Below are positions 46,300-58,170 of a stretch of 64,000 nt of DNA, piece after piece (the first letter of the stretch is position 1; each line of letters begins with the position of its first letter). This stretch comes from Agapanthus africanus. Taxonomy: Eukaryota > Streptophyta > Magnoliopsida > Asparagales > Amaryllidaceae. The stretch covers positions 511,689,176 through 511,753,175 of the forward strand of contig CM057347.1 of assembly GCA_030015575.1 (NCBI GenBank), in the 5' to 3' direction. Made by a program: the position numbers and the translations under genes. A model generated the notes under the pieces. It saw nothing but the letters and a program-made list of their open reading frames with translations, was not told the DNA's origin and ran no database searches.

Positions 46300-49200
46300 A
46301 TGTATCGCTTGACCGAACCGAATTCTTATTCGGGACTGGGGAAAGTTGGTTCAGCTCTAACTTGTGACAACAGTCATGAGTATGAGAATGGGAAAGAGGA
46401 AAGTATGGATTTCCAGGATACCCAGTTGAAGAAGAAGCATGGTTTTGCATCTACTTCAGGTGTTCTTGTAATTGAGAACTGTTTTACGGTCAGCCCTACC
46501 TCCTGGGTACTTGATACCGGATCAGGATCTCATATTTGTAATTTATTGCAAGGACTGAGAAAAAGTAGGAAAGTTGCACCGGGTGATATGTCGCTCAGAG
46601 TAGCGAACGGAGCACAAGTTTATGCGGCAGCCGTCGGTGAATATCACCTAGTATTGCCAAATGGCAAGACTATGATTTTGAACGATTGTTACTATGTACC
46701 CTCTATGGTTTGCAACATCATATCAGTTTCTTTACTCGATAAAGATAGATATAAGTTTGTTCTTGAAAAGAATATCATGAACGTTTACCTTGATAAGGTA
46801 CTGGTTGCAGAGGGTACACTGTTTAATGGTATCTACGTTCTAAATCAGAATACAGTTCTCAATATACAAAACACACGCAAGAGGAAGAATTCAGATATGA
46901 ATGAATCCTACTTGTGGCATTGTAGACTCGGTCATATCGGAGAGAAAAGACTGAGTAAGTTGCATAGAAATGGACTCTTGAATGCGTTCGAGTTTTCATC
47001 TTATGAAACTTGTCAGTCTTGTCTCAAAGGGAAGATGACCAAATCTCCGTTCACCGGACATGGAGAAAGAGCAAGAGAGCTCTTGGGACTCATACACAGT
47101 GATGTGTGTGGTCCGATGTCTATACATGCAAGGGGTGGGTTCTCGTACTTCATCACATTCACTGACGATCTCTCTAGGTTCGGATATGTGTATCTGATGA
47201 AACACAAATCTGAAGCTTTTGAGAAATTCAAGGAATTCAGAAAGGAAGTAGAGAACCAGACAGGCAAAAGTATCAAGATCCTCCGGTCTGACAGGGGAGG
47301 GGAGTACTTAAGCACGGAATTCCTAGATTACTTAAAAGAGAATGGTATTCTCTCTCAGCTTACTCCTCCTTATACACCACAGCACAACGGTGTATCGGAG
47401 CGGAGGAATCGTACCCTACTGGATATGGTTCGCTCCATGATGAGTAGTGCTGAGTTACCTCTTTCATTCTGGGGACATGCGCTTCAGACAGCGGCATACC
47501 TTTTGAATCAAGTTCCGTCCAAATCAGTGCCTAAAACTCCGTATGAAATATGGAGCAGTAAGAAACCATGTCTTAAGTTTATTAAGATATGGGGTTGTCC
47601 GGCCTATGTGAAAACACAGAAACCGGACAAGTTAGAGGCACGGTCAGTTCTCTGTAAATTTGTAGGATATCCTAAAGACTCATTAGGATATCTGTTCTAC
47701 CACACTGAGGAACAGAAGGTGTTTGTATCTCGCCACGCTACCTTCTTAGAAAGGGAGTTTCTTGCAAAAGAAACTAGTGGGAGTTCGGTAGAACTGGAAG
47801 AAATTCAGCGACCACAAAATGTAACTGAAAATTTGGAGGAACCGCTAGATTCAATAACCCCAAACGAACCTCAGCCACTCCGCAGATCTGGTAGGATTTC
47901 TCATCCGCCCGAGAGATACTACGGTTTTCTCATAGACGGGGATCGAGAGGATTGCATCTTGGAAGAAGATGACCCTACCAGTTTCAGGCAGGCCATTATC
48001 AGTAAGGACTCTGATAAGTGGCAGGAAGCAATGCAATCTGAAATGGAGTCCATGTACGCCAATAAAGTGTGGACCATGGATATTGCTCCACCTGGGGTAA
48101 AACCCGTTGGATGCAAATGGATCTACAAAAGGAAACTTGGTGTAGATGGGCAGGTGGAAACCTATAAAGCTAGACTCGTTGCAAAAGGTTTTCGTCAAAG
48201 ACCTGGTTTGGACTATGACGAGACTTTTTCTCCGGTGGCTATGCTCAAATCCATTCGGATCCTACTTGCCATTGCTGCCTTCCATGACTATGAAATCTGG
48301 CAGATGGATGTTAAGACGGCTTTCCTAAACGGTTGTTTGGAAGAGTGCGTTTACATGGATCAACCAGAAGGTTTCGTAGACAGTGGGAGCAGCGGAAAGG
48401 TGTGCAAGTTGCTTAAATCCATTTATGGATTAAAGCAGGCATCGCGGAGCTGGAACATCTGTTTTGATGAGGCAATCAAGGAATTTGATTTCATCAAGAA
48501 CGAAGATGAACCCTGTGTGTATAAGAAGATTGTAGGACGAACTGTCGTATTCCTAGTCTTGTACGTGGACGACATTCTTTTGATAGGAAATGATATTCCT
48601 ATGCTACAATCGTTCAAGCTATTTTTGTCACAAAGGTTCTCCATGAAGGACCTGGGTGATGCCTCGTACATTCTGGGGATCAAGATCTATAGAGATAGAT
48701 CCAAGAGACTATTGGGACTTTCGCAGTCCAGGTACATAGAGACCGTACTAAAGAGATTTAGTATGGAGGATTCCAAGCGCGGTAACATACCCGCATTGCA
48801 CGGAATTACTCTCTCCAAGAAGATGTCTCCTAAGACTGACGAGGAGAGGGTTCGCATGAGCACTATACCCTACGCTTCGGCGGTAGGATCTATAATGTAT
48901 GCGATGCTATGTACAAGACCAGATGTAGCTTACGCGTTGAGCACGGTAAGCCGGTATCAGTCAGACCCAGGGGAGGACCACTGGATAGCAGTGAAGAACA
49001 TTCTCAAGTACCTGAGGAGGACTAAGGAGATGTTCCTGGTTTACGGTAATGGAGACCTCAGGGTCGAGTCCTTTACCGATTCAAGCTTCCAGAGTGACAA
49101 AGATGACAGCAAGTCTGTCTCGGGTTTTGTGTTTACCCTCAATGGAGGGGCGGTATGTTGGAGGAGTTCCAAGCAGGATACCGTCGCAGACTCGACGATG

Positions 49201-49548
49201 GAGGCTGAATACATTGCTGCAAGCGATGCCGCAAAAGAGGCGGTCTGGATTAAGAAGTTCATTAGTGAACTTCAGGTGGTTCCGTCCATTGTTGACCCAA
49301 TACCTTTGTATTGCGATAACAATGGGGCTATAGCTTTAGCGAAGGAACCAAGGTCCCATCAGAAATCCAGGCACATCTTAAGGCGGTATCACCTGATCAG
49401 GGAGATCATTGATCGACAGGAGATCGAGGTGCGGAGAGTGGATACAAAGGACAACACTGCGGACCCATTCACAAAGGCTTTACCCCAGACTCAGTTCGAG
49501 CGGCTGATCGAGATGATAGGTCTTCGATACGCCAGTACATGGCCTTAG
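46300..49548 (+). CDS. pol: C3 protease-integrase-RT-RNase H polyprotein without Gag
   Basis: Uninterrupted frame of 1082 codons from ATG 46300 to TAG 49546-49548; the frame is open from a non-ATG codon at 46222. Residues from M46300: protease LDTGSGSH (Asp72-Gly74); integrase zinc finger His207, His212, Cys238, Cys241; integrase D268, D331, E367 with the expected D-35-E spacing; RT box YVDD 755-758; RNase H D927, E968, D1006; end [11 protein letters not shown]. In the cell it would process itself, reverse transcribe element RNA in virus-like particles and integrate the DNA. Gag and its zinc knuckle, about 280 residues in C2, are absent, replaced by about 60 unrelated residues. All catalytic motifs are kept. 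It would need Gag from elsewhere. Confidence 0.95.
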   Translation: MYRLTEPNSYSGLGKVGSALTCDNSHEYENGKEESMDFQDTQLKKKHGFASTSGVLVIENCFTVSPTSWVLDTGSGSHICNLLQGLRKSRKVAPGDMSLRVANGAQVYAAAVGEYHLVLPNGKTMILNDCYYVPSMVCNIISVSLLDKDRYKFVLEKNIMNVYLDKVLVAEGTLFNGIYVLNQNTVLNIQNTRKRKNSDMNESYLWHCRLGHIGEKRLSKLHRNGLLNAFEFSSYETCQSCLKGKMTKSPFTGHGERARELLGLIHSDVCGPMSIHARGGFSYFITFTDDLSRFGYVYLMKHKSEAFEKFKEFRKEVENQTGKSIKILRSDRGGEYLSTEFLDYLKENGILSQLTPPYTPQHNGVSERRNRTLLDMVRSMMSSAELPLSFWGHALQTAAYLLNQVPSKSVPKTPYEIWSSKKPCLKFIKIWGCPAYVKTQKPDKLEARSVLCKFVGYPKDSLGYLFYHTEEQKVFVSRHATFLEREFLAKETSGSSVELEEIQRPQNVTENLEEPLDSITPNEPQPLRRSGRISHPPERYYGFLIDGDREDCILEEDDPTSFRQAIISKDSDKWQEAMQSEMESMYANKVWTMDIAPPGVKPVGCKWIYKRKLGVDGQVETYKARLVAKGFRQRPGLDYDETFSPVAMLKSIRILLAIAAFHDYEIWQMDVKTAFLNGCLEECVYMDQPEGFVDSGSSGKVCKLLKSIYGLKQASRSWNICFDEAIKEFDFIKNEDEPCVYKKIVGRTVVFLVLYVDDILLIGNDIPMLQSFKLFLSQRFSMKDLGDASYILGIKIYRDRSKRLLGLSQSRYIETVLKRFSMEDSKRGNIPALHGITLSKKMSPKTDEERVRMSTIPYASAVGSIMYAMLCTRPDVAYALSTVSRYQSDPGEDHWIAVKNILKYLRRTKEMFLVYGNGDLRVESFTDSSFQSDKDDSKSVSGFVFTLNGGAVCWRSSKQDTVADSTMEAEYIAASDAAKEAVWIKKFISELQVVPSIVDPIPLYCDNNGAIALAKEPRSHQKSRHILRRYHLIREIIDRQEIEVRRVDTKDNTADPFTKALPQTQFERLIEMIGLRYASTWP

Positions 49549-49551
49549 TGC

Positions 49552-49562
49552 AAGTGGGAGAT
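49552..49562 (+). other. Polypurine tract of C3
   Basis: AAGTGGGAGAT immediately before the 3' LTR; identical to the C2 tract. Confidence 0.9.
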
Positions 49563-51663
49563 TGTTAGTGTATATGCCCTAGAGGCCATTACTGTATCAT
49601 ACTAGTATGTATATTACTTGATGGAAGCTTGGGATATTCACAGTTGTACAGACAATCTTGCTCAATATAGTAGTATGCTACTTGGTTTGTCTCTGCTTTA
49701 ATGTGTACATGTGTGTTTATTTATTATATCACCTATACGCATTAGTAGAGCCCTTAGGATCTTTGCTTGATTACCGGCGTTGTGATGGCGATCACACTCG
49801 TGGGGGCTGGGTAATCTACAAGCACATCCTTATACACGTCCCTAGTCGTGGGAGTACCGAGATAGGGCATCGATACTCCGGAGTAGACTAGCGTATGCGC
49901 TTCTCATCCCAGCACGGGAGACGGTCTGTCCCACAGCCGTCAGTACGTCGTACTTGAGATAGTATGCGGGTGCTCGTTGGGTTACGAGTACACTGGACAG
50001 GACTCGTCGGGAACTGATGGTTGGTATTATACCTATCGTCAGTTATCAGTTCCCAGGTGACATGAGTACAGCTTAGTCCGCTGACTTGACACTGTCACTT
50101 CGCCTCGAGTGTGTTCCCACTGTTCTTTGATTACTACCCTACCACGGCTCTACTGAGTCGTGCAAACAGGTAGTAGTTGGGAGCAGTCCCGAAGCACTTG
50201 GAGGCAGTGACGGTTAGACAGGATTCGTCTCTCCCGGTATTGGGGGTTGACATCGCGCTGTGTCTAGGAGAGCCATTACACAAGTAGTCCCTGGCCAGGG
50301 CAAGCGAGATGTACTGGTAGGTTCCAGTGTTATCTCAGGGTGTATTGGGCTTCACTCCGACACGACTTGTACCGCTATTAGGGGACTGACGTTTACCGCC
50401 CCCCTAGGCCCGCCATGCGATGTATCAGACGAACAGACCGGACTGTACGGAGAATGTCACATTCAGACTCAGTAGGAGTTCAGATGGGGTTTCACCTCGT
50501 CAGCCTTCTTGTCGGCATCTACCTGGGGATCGTTACGCACAGCTAGTGCCGCTTGCGGTCTGTGGTTAAACCCACTGCCAGCGTAGTGTCGAGTCTTTAG
50601 AGTCCCACACAGAGGGTATTCGCCTCTGGGCAAAATAGAGTAGAGGTCGCATGGTTTTGCGACAGGGTTCGTTCTCATCCGCGCACTTGAGCACGTTTGG
50701 AGTCCGGACGGATTATACTGGCAGGCTCTGGTTTGAGCCAGATACTGGTATATATATTTGGGGTTGCTTTTATATCTTGGTATTCTTGTTCCCCGGAACG
50801 AGAATGCAGGTGTGTATGCACAGTTGCTTGAGGCGGAGGATGAGGTTTATCATTAGGGTTTCGGAACGAGTGCGTATGCACAGTTGACAGTTATCATTTT
50901 CCAAACCCTAATGGATTTATGAATTATCTATTAATAATAGTAATTAAATGAGAATTATGTTATGGTTGATTTTGTTGACTTGTTGACCATGGTTGACTTG
51001 TTGACCATGGTTGAATGTTGACCACCATCATGCTTTAAAAAGTCCTCCTTGATTCATGCTTACTTTTGACTAAATGAAGCATGGTAGTGGTCATTCCTAA
51101 TTGCCATCAACTATTCTCATTTTGAATTATTATCATTTAGATAATTCATTTTCTTTTTGATATGGTTGCAAAAAGAAAAAGAGAGCTCATTCTATCATAA
51201 CCTCTCTCTCTCCTCATTTTCATCTTCTTCTTCCTCTAGCAAAGAGAAACCTTCTCATGTGTTGAGAATCATTCTCTTTAAAAGGAAAAGCAAACCCTAA
51301 TCACTCTCTACTCATTCTAGGATGAAGGTTTAGCAAGCCGGAAACCCTAGTTCACTCAAAGATCGAGGAAGAGCCCAAAGTCGAACCTTCGAGGTGGATC
51401 TATCTTCGGCAAGAAGAAGGCGACGAGAAGAGGACCATTCAAGCTTCTACAAAGAACAAGAAAGAAGAACAACAACAAGAAGAGAAGGAGTTCAAGTTTA
51501 GGTATAACCATCAACATAGTAGCTAACTCTCTTTAGCTAGAATACTAGTTTTAGTTTAGCAAAGATCCGGCTTTTACGGTCCATGTTACAAAGTTTAGAA
51601 AAAATTTTGATTTACCGTTTCCGCAACCCCGTAAGTACCGGGAGAGGTAACGTGGACCTAACA
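49563..51663 (+). repeat. 3' LTR of C3
   Basis: 2101 bp, TGTTAG...CTAACA, followed by the ATATG target duplication. Nearly identical to 41854-43954. Confidence 0.97.
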
Positions 51664-51668
51664 ATATG

Positions 51669-53043
51669 GTCACGTGTGATCACGTGAGCCAATTTCGATC
51701 ATTCTCTTTTGTTCATCACAGGCGCTCACGTGGGAGCACGTGATCGGCTGTTATCATGTTAGGTGTCGATCCTTTTACGTGCATGGAGATCCTGAGTTTC
51801 GAGACTTTCAAGCCCATTGTTTTATGAGAATTGGATTCTTAAGACTTAGTTTTTCTCTTAGGTTTGCGATCTGTATGACAAAATCTCCTTGATGAGAATT
51901 AAATTCCCAGCTTGTGGGGAGATCTGCTTCTGCAGATCTTTTACCATAAGGGAGAACTAAGTTCTCATATGAAGGGTTAAACCCTTATTTCATTAGAGGA
52001 ATTAAATTCCTAAGAATTAAATTCCTACATATTTTTATGGGAGAATTTAATTTTTTGAACTTAGATCTCCCTCTCGGTTTTGGATCTGCATGGCAAAATC
52101 TCCCCGATGAGAATTAAATTCTCAACTTGTGGGGAGATATGCTTCTGCAGATCTTAACCAGAGGAAGAACTAAGTTCTTTTTAGAAGAGTTGAACTCTTA
52201 TGGAGATGAAAAAGGGATGAGATACTCTCTTTGTGTTTTGTTCCTTCTCTTACCTAGAGTTTCTTTTTTCTTTTTTTCTCTGGAGAATTAAATTCTCTTT
52301 TCTTTTGCTTACGAGGGGTTTCTCTCTCTCTCTCTCTTTTTTTCTTCTTAGAACTTTAAAAATCTCTTCTTTTTTTATGTTTCTTGCTCTTATTTATAGG
52401 AGAAAGAAGGGAATCAATTTTGTTTAGAAAATCTCTCATTGAGAGATTTTGATCAACCAAAATGATCTTTTAGATCAATCGGTGAATTTTATTCACCGTT
52501 GGATTTTTAATCTAAGGGCTTCCGTTTTACAGAAGTTATTTCTTTTGTTGTTCTTAACAAGTTTAGGAAGATATTTCTTTGCACAGAATTTTCTGTAGAT
52601 TGGTGATTTTTAATCACCATTGGATCTTTAATCCAATGGCGCTCTGTTTTACAGAGCATAATCTTTCTTGTTTAGAAAAGATCCAAGGATATATTTTCCA
52701 AATAAGACTTTTGGTCCCTTTTAATTAGAATTTACTTTTATCGGTTCAGAAGGCATAGGAGCCTATCACGTGTAGCACGTGACTCCACCAAATTAAGCCC
52801 ACCAAAAGGTGTCACATGCTATCACGTGAGTGTTTTTCTTTTGTCCAATTGTTTGCCTTATTCAGGCGCCTATATACTTTGTATATAAAAGCTACGTGCC
52901 TGCACGTGACGCTTGGTTTTAGCTTCAGTTTCAGCCTTACCTTGTCAAGTTCAGCGCCTATCACCTGTGGGCACACGATGCTCTATTTGGGGGCTTTTCT
53001 CGTTGCTTTTCTATATTCTTTATTCAGTTTCCATGAGGGAACA
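51669..53043 (-). mobile_element. 3' LTR of T3, right part
   Basis: Continuation of the T3 LTR after C3. It opens with CACGTG dyads (GTCACGTG..CACGTGAGCC), then the TTAAA-centred palindrome cluster (51830-52200), the minus-strand TATA (52391-52400), GGTGATTTTTAATCACC and CCATTGGAT..ATCCAATGG hairpins (52600-52640), further CACGTG dyads, and the end ATGAGGGAACA. Without C3 the LTR is about 2.7 kb. Confidence 0.85.
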
Positions 53044-53052
53044 AATGCCCCA

Positions 53053-53161
53053 CAGCGTTGTTCTCACGTGGTTTGCACGTGAGTGCAACGCTGTCACTTT
53101 ACAGCCGTTGGATTGTCTTGGGGAACGGGGAGGTGAACCGCCTTTGTCACGTCTTATAAAT
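53053..53161 (+). promoter_or_regulatory. Hairpin plus TATA box of the antisense genes of T3
   Basis: Hairpin 53053-53093 (CAGCGTTG..CTCACGTG, loop, CACGTGAG..CAACGCTG) is followed by 'acagccgttggatt' and TATA box CTTATAAAT (53153-53161), in the same order as in T2. A leader intron is then predicted: donor GTAACG at 53309, acceptor TTTCAG ending at 53776. The layout is shared while the coding cargo differs. Confidence 0.55.
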
Positions 53162-53781
53162 GCAAGGGTTTGGTTCCTTAGGCAGCCACTGTTCCTTTCA
53201 TTTTCTTCCTTCTTCGTTTTCTTTAAGAATTTAATTCTCTTCCTCAGAGCTTAGTTCTCTGTCATTGTAATTCCGAAGTTAAACTCTGTCAAAAGAAACC
53301 CTTTTTAGGTAACGCTTTGTACATCAGAGAACTTTCCTTTTTTGAACACAAAATTTTTGGATTTTAAATCCATCGTGAGAGCTTTGCTCTCCTCAGAAAC
53401 CCATCATCTTAGGGATCCAAAGATGTGATCTTTGAGTAGTAAACTTCCATATCTCGAACATTCACCTCTGATTTTGAGGAGTCATGGGATTTTGTTTCTC
53501 ATATATTTTTATGAGTTCTTGGAATTTAATTCCATCACATAAAAGGAATTTAATTACTCTGGTGAAGAGTTTCGCTCTGAAAGATCAAGGGGACCCTTCG
53601 GGAATTTTATTCACTGCTGTTCTTGAAAATCTTTTCATAGGGTTTTACCCTCATTTGCACAAATTTGAATTTGTTGGTGCTTAACAGAACTTGTTTTCTC
53701 AAGAATTTGTTTGAATCCCAATATATGTTTGATGAGGGTCTTCTTGATTACTAATCTTTTACTGATCTCTTTTCAGACACT

Positions 53782-54287
53782 ATGGCCGCTCATTTATACA
53801 GTCTTGACGAAATTATTTCTTATGAGGACATTCGTACACAAGGCCGTTGCCAAAACCAGGAGTTTACAAACGCCCAATGCACTGAGATTATGAGTCGTTC
53901 AATGAACACAACGGTCGACTGCTTCCTCGTCGCTCCGCTCTTTTGAAGATTATAGTGAGAGCAATTTGGGGAGCACTTCCTGGATTTTACGAAGCCATGC
54001 CGCTTAAGGCACTGGATGATGCCGAAGATAAGGTGTACTCAGTGTATCTATCGGGCCTGATCTCGAAGAAACGGCGAGATAATCTCACTGATATCTTGCA
54101 TCAAATTTTCCAGCAGACGACGATAATCGCTGCTTATCAGAGGACGGAGGACATTAGTGAGGATCTTGACGCTTGTATTCGTGAGAGGATGCACACGAGA
54201 ATGGTCAGAGAGACCAAAAACATTCTAGACGGCCTTACTTTCGAATTTCTTAATCTGTGTCCCGGATTTAATGTTTTACCATTGTAA
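53782..54287 (+). pseudogene. T3 antisense gene a, unknown helical protein, frameshifted
   Basis: The start is ATG 53782, six bases after the predicted leader-intron acceptor. The first frame (MAAHLYSLDEIISYEDI...) ends at a TGA at 53944. A second frame, open across the same spot and used from about 53910, runs to 54287 (LPGFYEAMPLKALDDAEDKV...). One frameshift would join them. The second part aligns with gene b just downstream: LDDAEDKVYSVYL with LDTAEGKIECFHEAYL, and ILHQI with LLGQI, spaced alike. I recognise no known domain. Predicted mostly helical and soluble; function unknown. Confidence 0.45.
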
Positions 54288-54399
54288 ACATTTTCTTTCA
54301 TTTTTGTATGAATTTTCAGAGTATGAATGACAAAACTTTCCTTTCTTCCTTTTTATGTTTACATGTGTTCTGTATGAAGTTTTGTCATACTGTTGTTGG

Positions 54400-54545
54400 T
54401 GTTCACGTGCTTTGCGCATGAGGCACTGCTGGGGATTTCAATCCTGCATTAGCGCCTGCTCACGTGTTATGCATGTGCGGTGCCGTTTTAATTTCCAATA
54501 AGGATCAAGGCTGGTGCTCACGTGTTATGCACGTGAGGCTCTGCT
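54400..54545. repeat. CACGTG-type dyads between T3 antisense genes
   Basis: Three short units of the form TTCACGTG/TTATGC..CATGAGGC and CTCACGTG-ttatgc-ACGTGAGGC separate genes a and b. They resemble the LTR dyads, so the motif is not confined to LTRs. Confidence 0.7.
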
Positions 54546-54772
54546 GATGGGGTCGTTTCGTCTCCCTACTATGATTCCAACGAGTCACCTCTTTCATCTC
54601 CCTTGCTCTCCCCTTTTTCTAGGCCTTAGGAATAGTTCCACCATGCATAACATTTTCTGTGCATAGCATTGAACGCTCTCTTTTATAATTTGAATCCGAG
54701 GCCTTTCTTCCCCTCTAAAGAGAAAACCATTTAGACCTTAGGATGATCATCTTGAGAAACAAACCATAGGTT

Positions 54773-55306
54773 ATGGCTTGCAACCGCCCCCACGCTCGTC
54801 GGCAACCCTAGGAGGTGCCCATCGAGGAAATGGTTCCTCGCCTTGCTGCGCGACTAGCTAATCCCCTTCTCACCGACGCTCAATATGACGCGGTGATGTA
54901 CGAGCTTCTGACTCGTAGGAGCTCTCCTCTTCCTACGGGCTCCATTTGGCTCCGGACGATCTTTTTATCCGTACTCTCCGATATTCCTCCTCATCCGGCA
55001 GAGATGACCCTGGCAATTCTTGATACGGCGGAGGGTAAGATTGAGTGTTTTCACGAGGCATACTTGATTACCCAGGCTCTGAAGGATCGCTCGGTTCATC
55101 TACTTGGTCAGATAAGAGCCCGGCAGGTTGTCCTGTCTGCTTTTGCTGATGAGCATGGCGCTAATCGGTGGGGATCAACCCCTCGCGAAGATCACCGCTT
55201 CGACGTGGTGGAGAGGGCAGAGAGGGAATTGGAGAATCTTGTGTTTTGTTTCGTTAACCCCTGTATCTCTTATCCCATATTTGGTGATCTTTTCCCTGTA
55301 AAGTAG
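54773..55306 (+). pseudogene. T3 antisense gene b, paralogue of gene a
   Basis: ATG 54773 opens a frame (MACNRPHARRQP) that meets one TAG at codon 13 and then stays open to 55306 (EEMVPRLAARLANPLL...GDLFPVK). Apart from that stop it is intact, about 177 codons. It shares a core with gene a (LDTAEGKIECFHEAYL and following helix), so the pair looks like a tandem duplication. The N-terminal part has LLTDAQYDAVMYELLTRRSS. No known family is recognised; helical, soluble, slightly acidic C-terminal half. The end 'cctgtaaag' may be a splice donor to gene c rather than a true stop. Function unknown. Confidence 0.5.
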
Positions 55307-55560
55307 TATATTTATATCGATATATTTCTCTTATTATTGACTGTTGAATGCTTTCTGTTGAATTTTTCTGTTTGAAATATATTCGTACGCGCATCCCGCC
55401 TGTGTACTTGAGCTTTGTATTTTACCTCTAGGAATTTTCTTTAAGTGCGAACACTATCGTCGTGTTTCCCGCAAATCAGTGCATTTTGGATACCATTTCC
55501 ATTTAAGCAGGCATATAGTCACGAATGTATGCTTAATGGAGTGTACACCAAAGACTTTCC

Positions 55561-56058
55561 TTGTTGCCTTACATAGCACATGGTTTGTGCATGTTTTGGA
55601 TCGAGTATTGTCGTCAAGTGAAGGCCTGCCTACATAATTTCGAGTGTGTACGCCTTCCTTCCGAGCTCTTAACTGCCAAGGTAAGCCTGCAGGGATGGAC
55701 TGAGCGATGCGCCACTAATCTTCAGTCTTATGAAAAGAGGCTCAACCGGAAATTTTCGGAGAGGGAGCTAGCTTCAAATGCTTTGGGGGAACTTCAAGCT
55801 GAACTCATTACTAAGACCACTCGTGCGTACGAACTTTAGCGGGTGCTTCAAGAAGCTATCAGGGAGGTGGTAGCTATTGATAAAGCTGTTATCTTTACCC
55901 GCGAGATGGTCGAAGCTCACAAAATTGCTGAAAAGGAGCTTTTGAGTCGGCTCGCTTCGTATCAGGCTCGACAGTCTCAGGCGGAGACCCGTCTCGTGGC
56001 AATAACCAAGCTTGAAGCCGAGGCCCAGCGGAAGAGAGATGAATTGAGCAGCTTATAG
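55561..56058 (+). pseudogene. T3 antisense coiled-coil coding segment (gene c or last exon)
   Basis: One frame from about 55561 to 56058 with a single in-frame TAG at 55837. Contents after about 55670 are strongly coiled-coil like: KRLNRKFSERELASNALGEL, then EMVEAHKIAEKELLSRL and KLEAEAQRKRDELSSL. It could be the last exon of gene b, by analogy with the intron-bearing T2 gene. The start is uncertain because the ATG-less frame merges with possible intron. Function unknown; coiled coils suggest self-association. Confidence 0.4.
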
Positions 56059-56259
56059 TGCCATCCACCGGCTTAAAGAATTTTTATATATTTTCTTATT
56101 CTTGTATCCACTCCTGCATGAGAAGGTATTTTGTATTCATTTTGATTCTTTTTATGACATGTATCTTGTATTCATTTTGAATTCATGAATGAAAGACACA
56201 TATATTTTTTTTATCTCGTTCTTGCATATAGCTCTGATGGATGTGGTCCATATGTAGTT

Positions 56260-56453
56260 TATCTTGATCTTCTTGCAGGACAGCAATGGCTTAGGCGACA
56301 GGGTTAGGATCTGCCACCTAAGACTTTTCAACTTTTATGAGCCGTGAGGGTCTAATAAAGTTTTTCTTCTTGCAGGGCAGCGATGGCTTAGGCGACAGGG
56401 TTAGGATCTGCCATCTAAGACTTTTCAATTTTTATGAGCCGTGAAGGTCTTGT
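56260..56453 (+). repeat. Two tandem copies of a ~101-bp unit in the T3 3' region
   Basis: The unit 'cttgcaggRcagcRatggcttaggcgacagggttaggatctgcc...' occurs at about 56273 and 56374. A diverged form ('ggcttagcaaacagggttaagatct...gagccgtaagggtctcataaag') lies in T4 at about 62257-62340. The second copy is cut by T4 at 56454 after 'gaaggtct', so GGTCT is the likely target duplication. Confidence 0.7.
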
Positions 56454-57479
56454 TTACCGCCGAACATAGAGAAGAAACCGCGTAGGTCGTCTTGCCTGAA
56501 TTTGGGGGCAGATGCTATTTGGTTTTATACTTCCACCTCTCCGAAGATGCCAAGTTTATTTATGGCACCATGTATCGGAGGTTTAGACGGATGCGGCAGT
56601 TGTAGCAGACTTCGTCATATTCCCCCTCATTGTGAGGGGTTTTTGATTGTGGGGACGCTCTTCCCTGCAGGCGCAAGCCCCTGCTGTTAATTACGCTACC
56701 GCATCGCGATAACCACTTTCTCCTTCTCCAGATGGTCACTTCGTGTCGTATGTGTTTGTTTTGTTTTTGGTTGCCTGTGGATTGTATACGGAGACTAATT
56801 TATGTTGTCGCCCATAGGGCGGAGATTAGTCCAAATCTATATTTTCTTAGATTTGGGTTTGGGTTGGGTTTAAGGATTGTTAATCTCAATTGAGACTAAG
56901 ATCAACTTAAACGTTTGTTAAGGATACGCTAGTCTAATTTTAGACTAAGATCTACCTAATAGGATCATTTAGATCCAACAAAAGAGCATTTGGGCTCTAT
57001 TGTTTTAGTTTAGGGACATTGCGGTCTATGAGTTTAAGAACATCATAGTCCATGTTTAAGGACATCATAGTCCATGAGTTTAAGGACCTCATAGTCCAGT
57101 TTAAAGATATCATAGTCTAGTTTAAAGACCTCATAGTCCGTAAAGTTTAAGGATATCATAGTCCATGAGTTTAAGGACCTCATAGTCCAGTTTAAAGACG
57201 TCATAGTCTGTGAGGTTCTGGTTAAACCAGTTTGGGAATGTGCTAAAAGTTATTGGTTATTGGGACCCTCCACCTCTCTGAAGACGTTGAAGGATTACAA
57301 CGACATGTATCAGAGGTGTGGAGAGATGTACCCTTGAACTAAATGCTAGATTGAGAAGGAATGGGATGAACATTACTTTGAACGCCATCTGAGATCAATT
57401 TTGAAAGACTTGGGTATAATTGGAGCTCGGGTGTTAACTTTAGGAGACTTGGTTGATTTGGGCTAAGGTTAGCCTCTCA

Positions 57480-58170
57480 TAGTGTTAAACACTAGTGTAT
57501 GCTCAGCGCTCACGTGCTCCCACGTGAGGCGCTTGAAGTAGTGTTAAACACTGAGAATTGAGGCGCTCACGTGGGGTCACATGAGGCGCTTGAAATAGTA
57601 TTAAACACTGAAGATTTGAAACGCTCACGTAGGGTCACGTGAGGCGCTTGAAGTAGTGTTAAACACTGAAGATATGAAGCGCTCACGTGGGGTCATGTGA
57701 GGTGTTTGAAGTAGTGTTAAACACTGAAGATATGAAGCGCTCACGTGGGGTCACGTGAGGCGCTCGAAATAGTGTTAAACATTGAAGATATGAAGCGCTC
57801 ACGTGGGGTCACGTTAGGTGTTTGAAGCAGTGTTAAACACTGAAGATATGAAGTGCTCACGTAGGGTCACGTGGGGTGTTTGAAGTAGTGTTAAACACTG
57901 AAGATATGAAGCGCTCACGTGGGGTCACGTGAGGTGTTTGAAGTAGTGTTAAACACTGAAGATTTGAAGCGCTCACATGGGGTCACGTATGGTATTTGAA
58001 GTAGTGTTAAACACTGAGATTTGAAGCGCTCACGTGGGGTCACGTGAGGTGTTTGAAGTAGTGTTAAACACTGAAGATTTGAAGCGTTCACGTGGGGTCA
58101 CATAAGGTGTTTGAAGTAGTGTTAAACACTGAAGATTTGAAGCGCTCACGTGGGGTCACGTGAGGCTCCT
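57480..58170. repeat. Tandem array of ~58-bp units with G-box dyad and hairpin (T4)
   Basis: About twelve units each combine AGTGTTAAACACT with GCTCACGTGGGGTCACGTGAGG. Unit length is 56-60 bp with scattered point changes, many at CG sites. T2 has a different unit length (about 117 bp) with the same two motifs, so arrays expanded separately. Confidence 0.92.

Larger units (their letters stand above)
41854..51663 (+). mobile_element. Complete young copia element C3 (BARE/Angela-like, gag-less)
   Basis: This element is 9,810 bp, ends TGTTAG...CTAACA, with a perfect 5-bp target duplication ATATG (41849-41853 and 51664-51668). Both LTRs are 2101 bp. By eye I find only two substitutions between them: T/C near 42750 versus 50459, and T/A near 42981 versus 50690. 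It carries a primer site, a polypurine tract and an uninterrupted protease-to-RNase H frame, but no gag. It sits inside the T3 LTR. Confidence 0.97.

Noticed and set aside
57480-58170. Dyad repeats as a host gene promoter with clustered G-boxes
   Set aside because: They lie within an LTR repeated four times in the window, with no host gene downstream.
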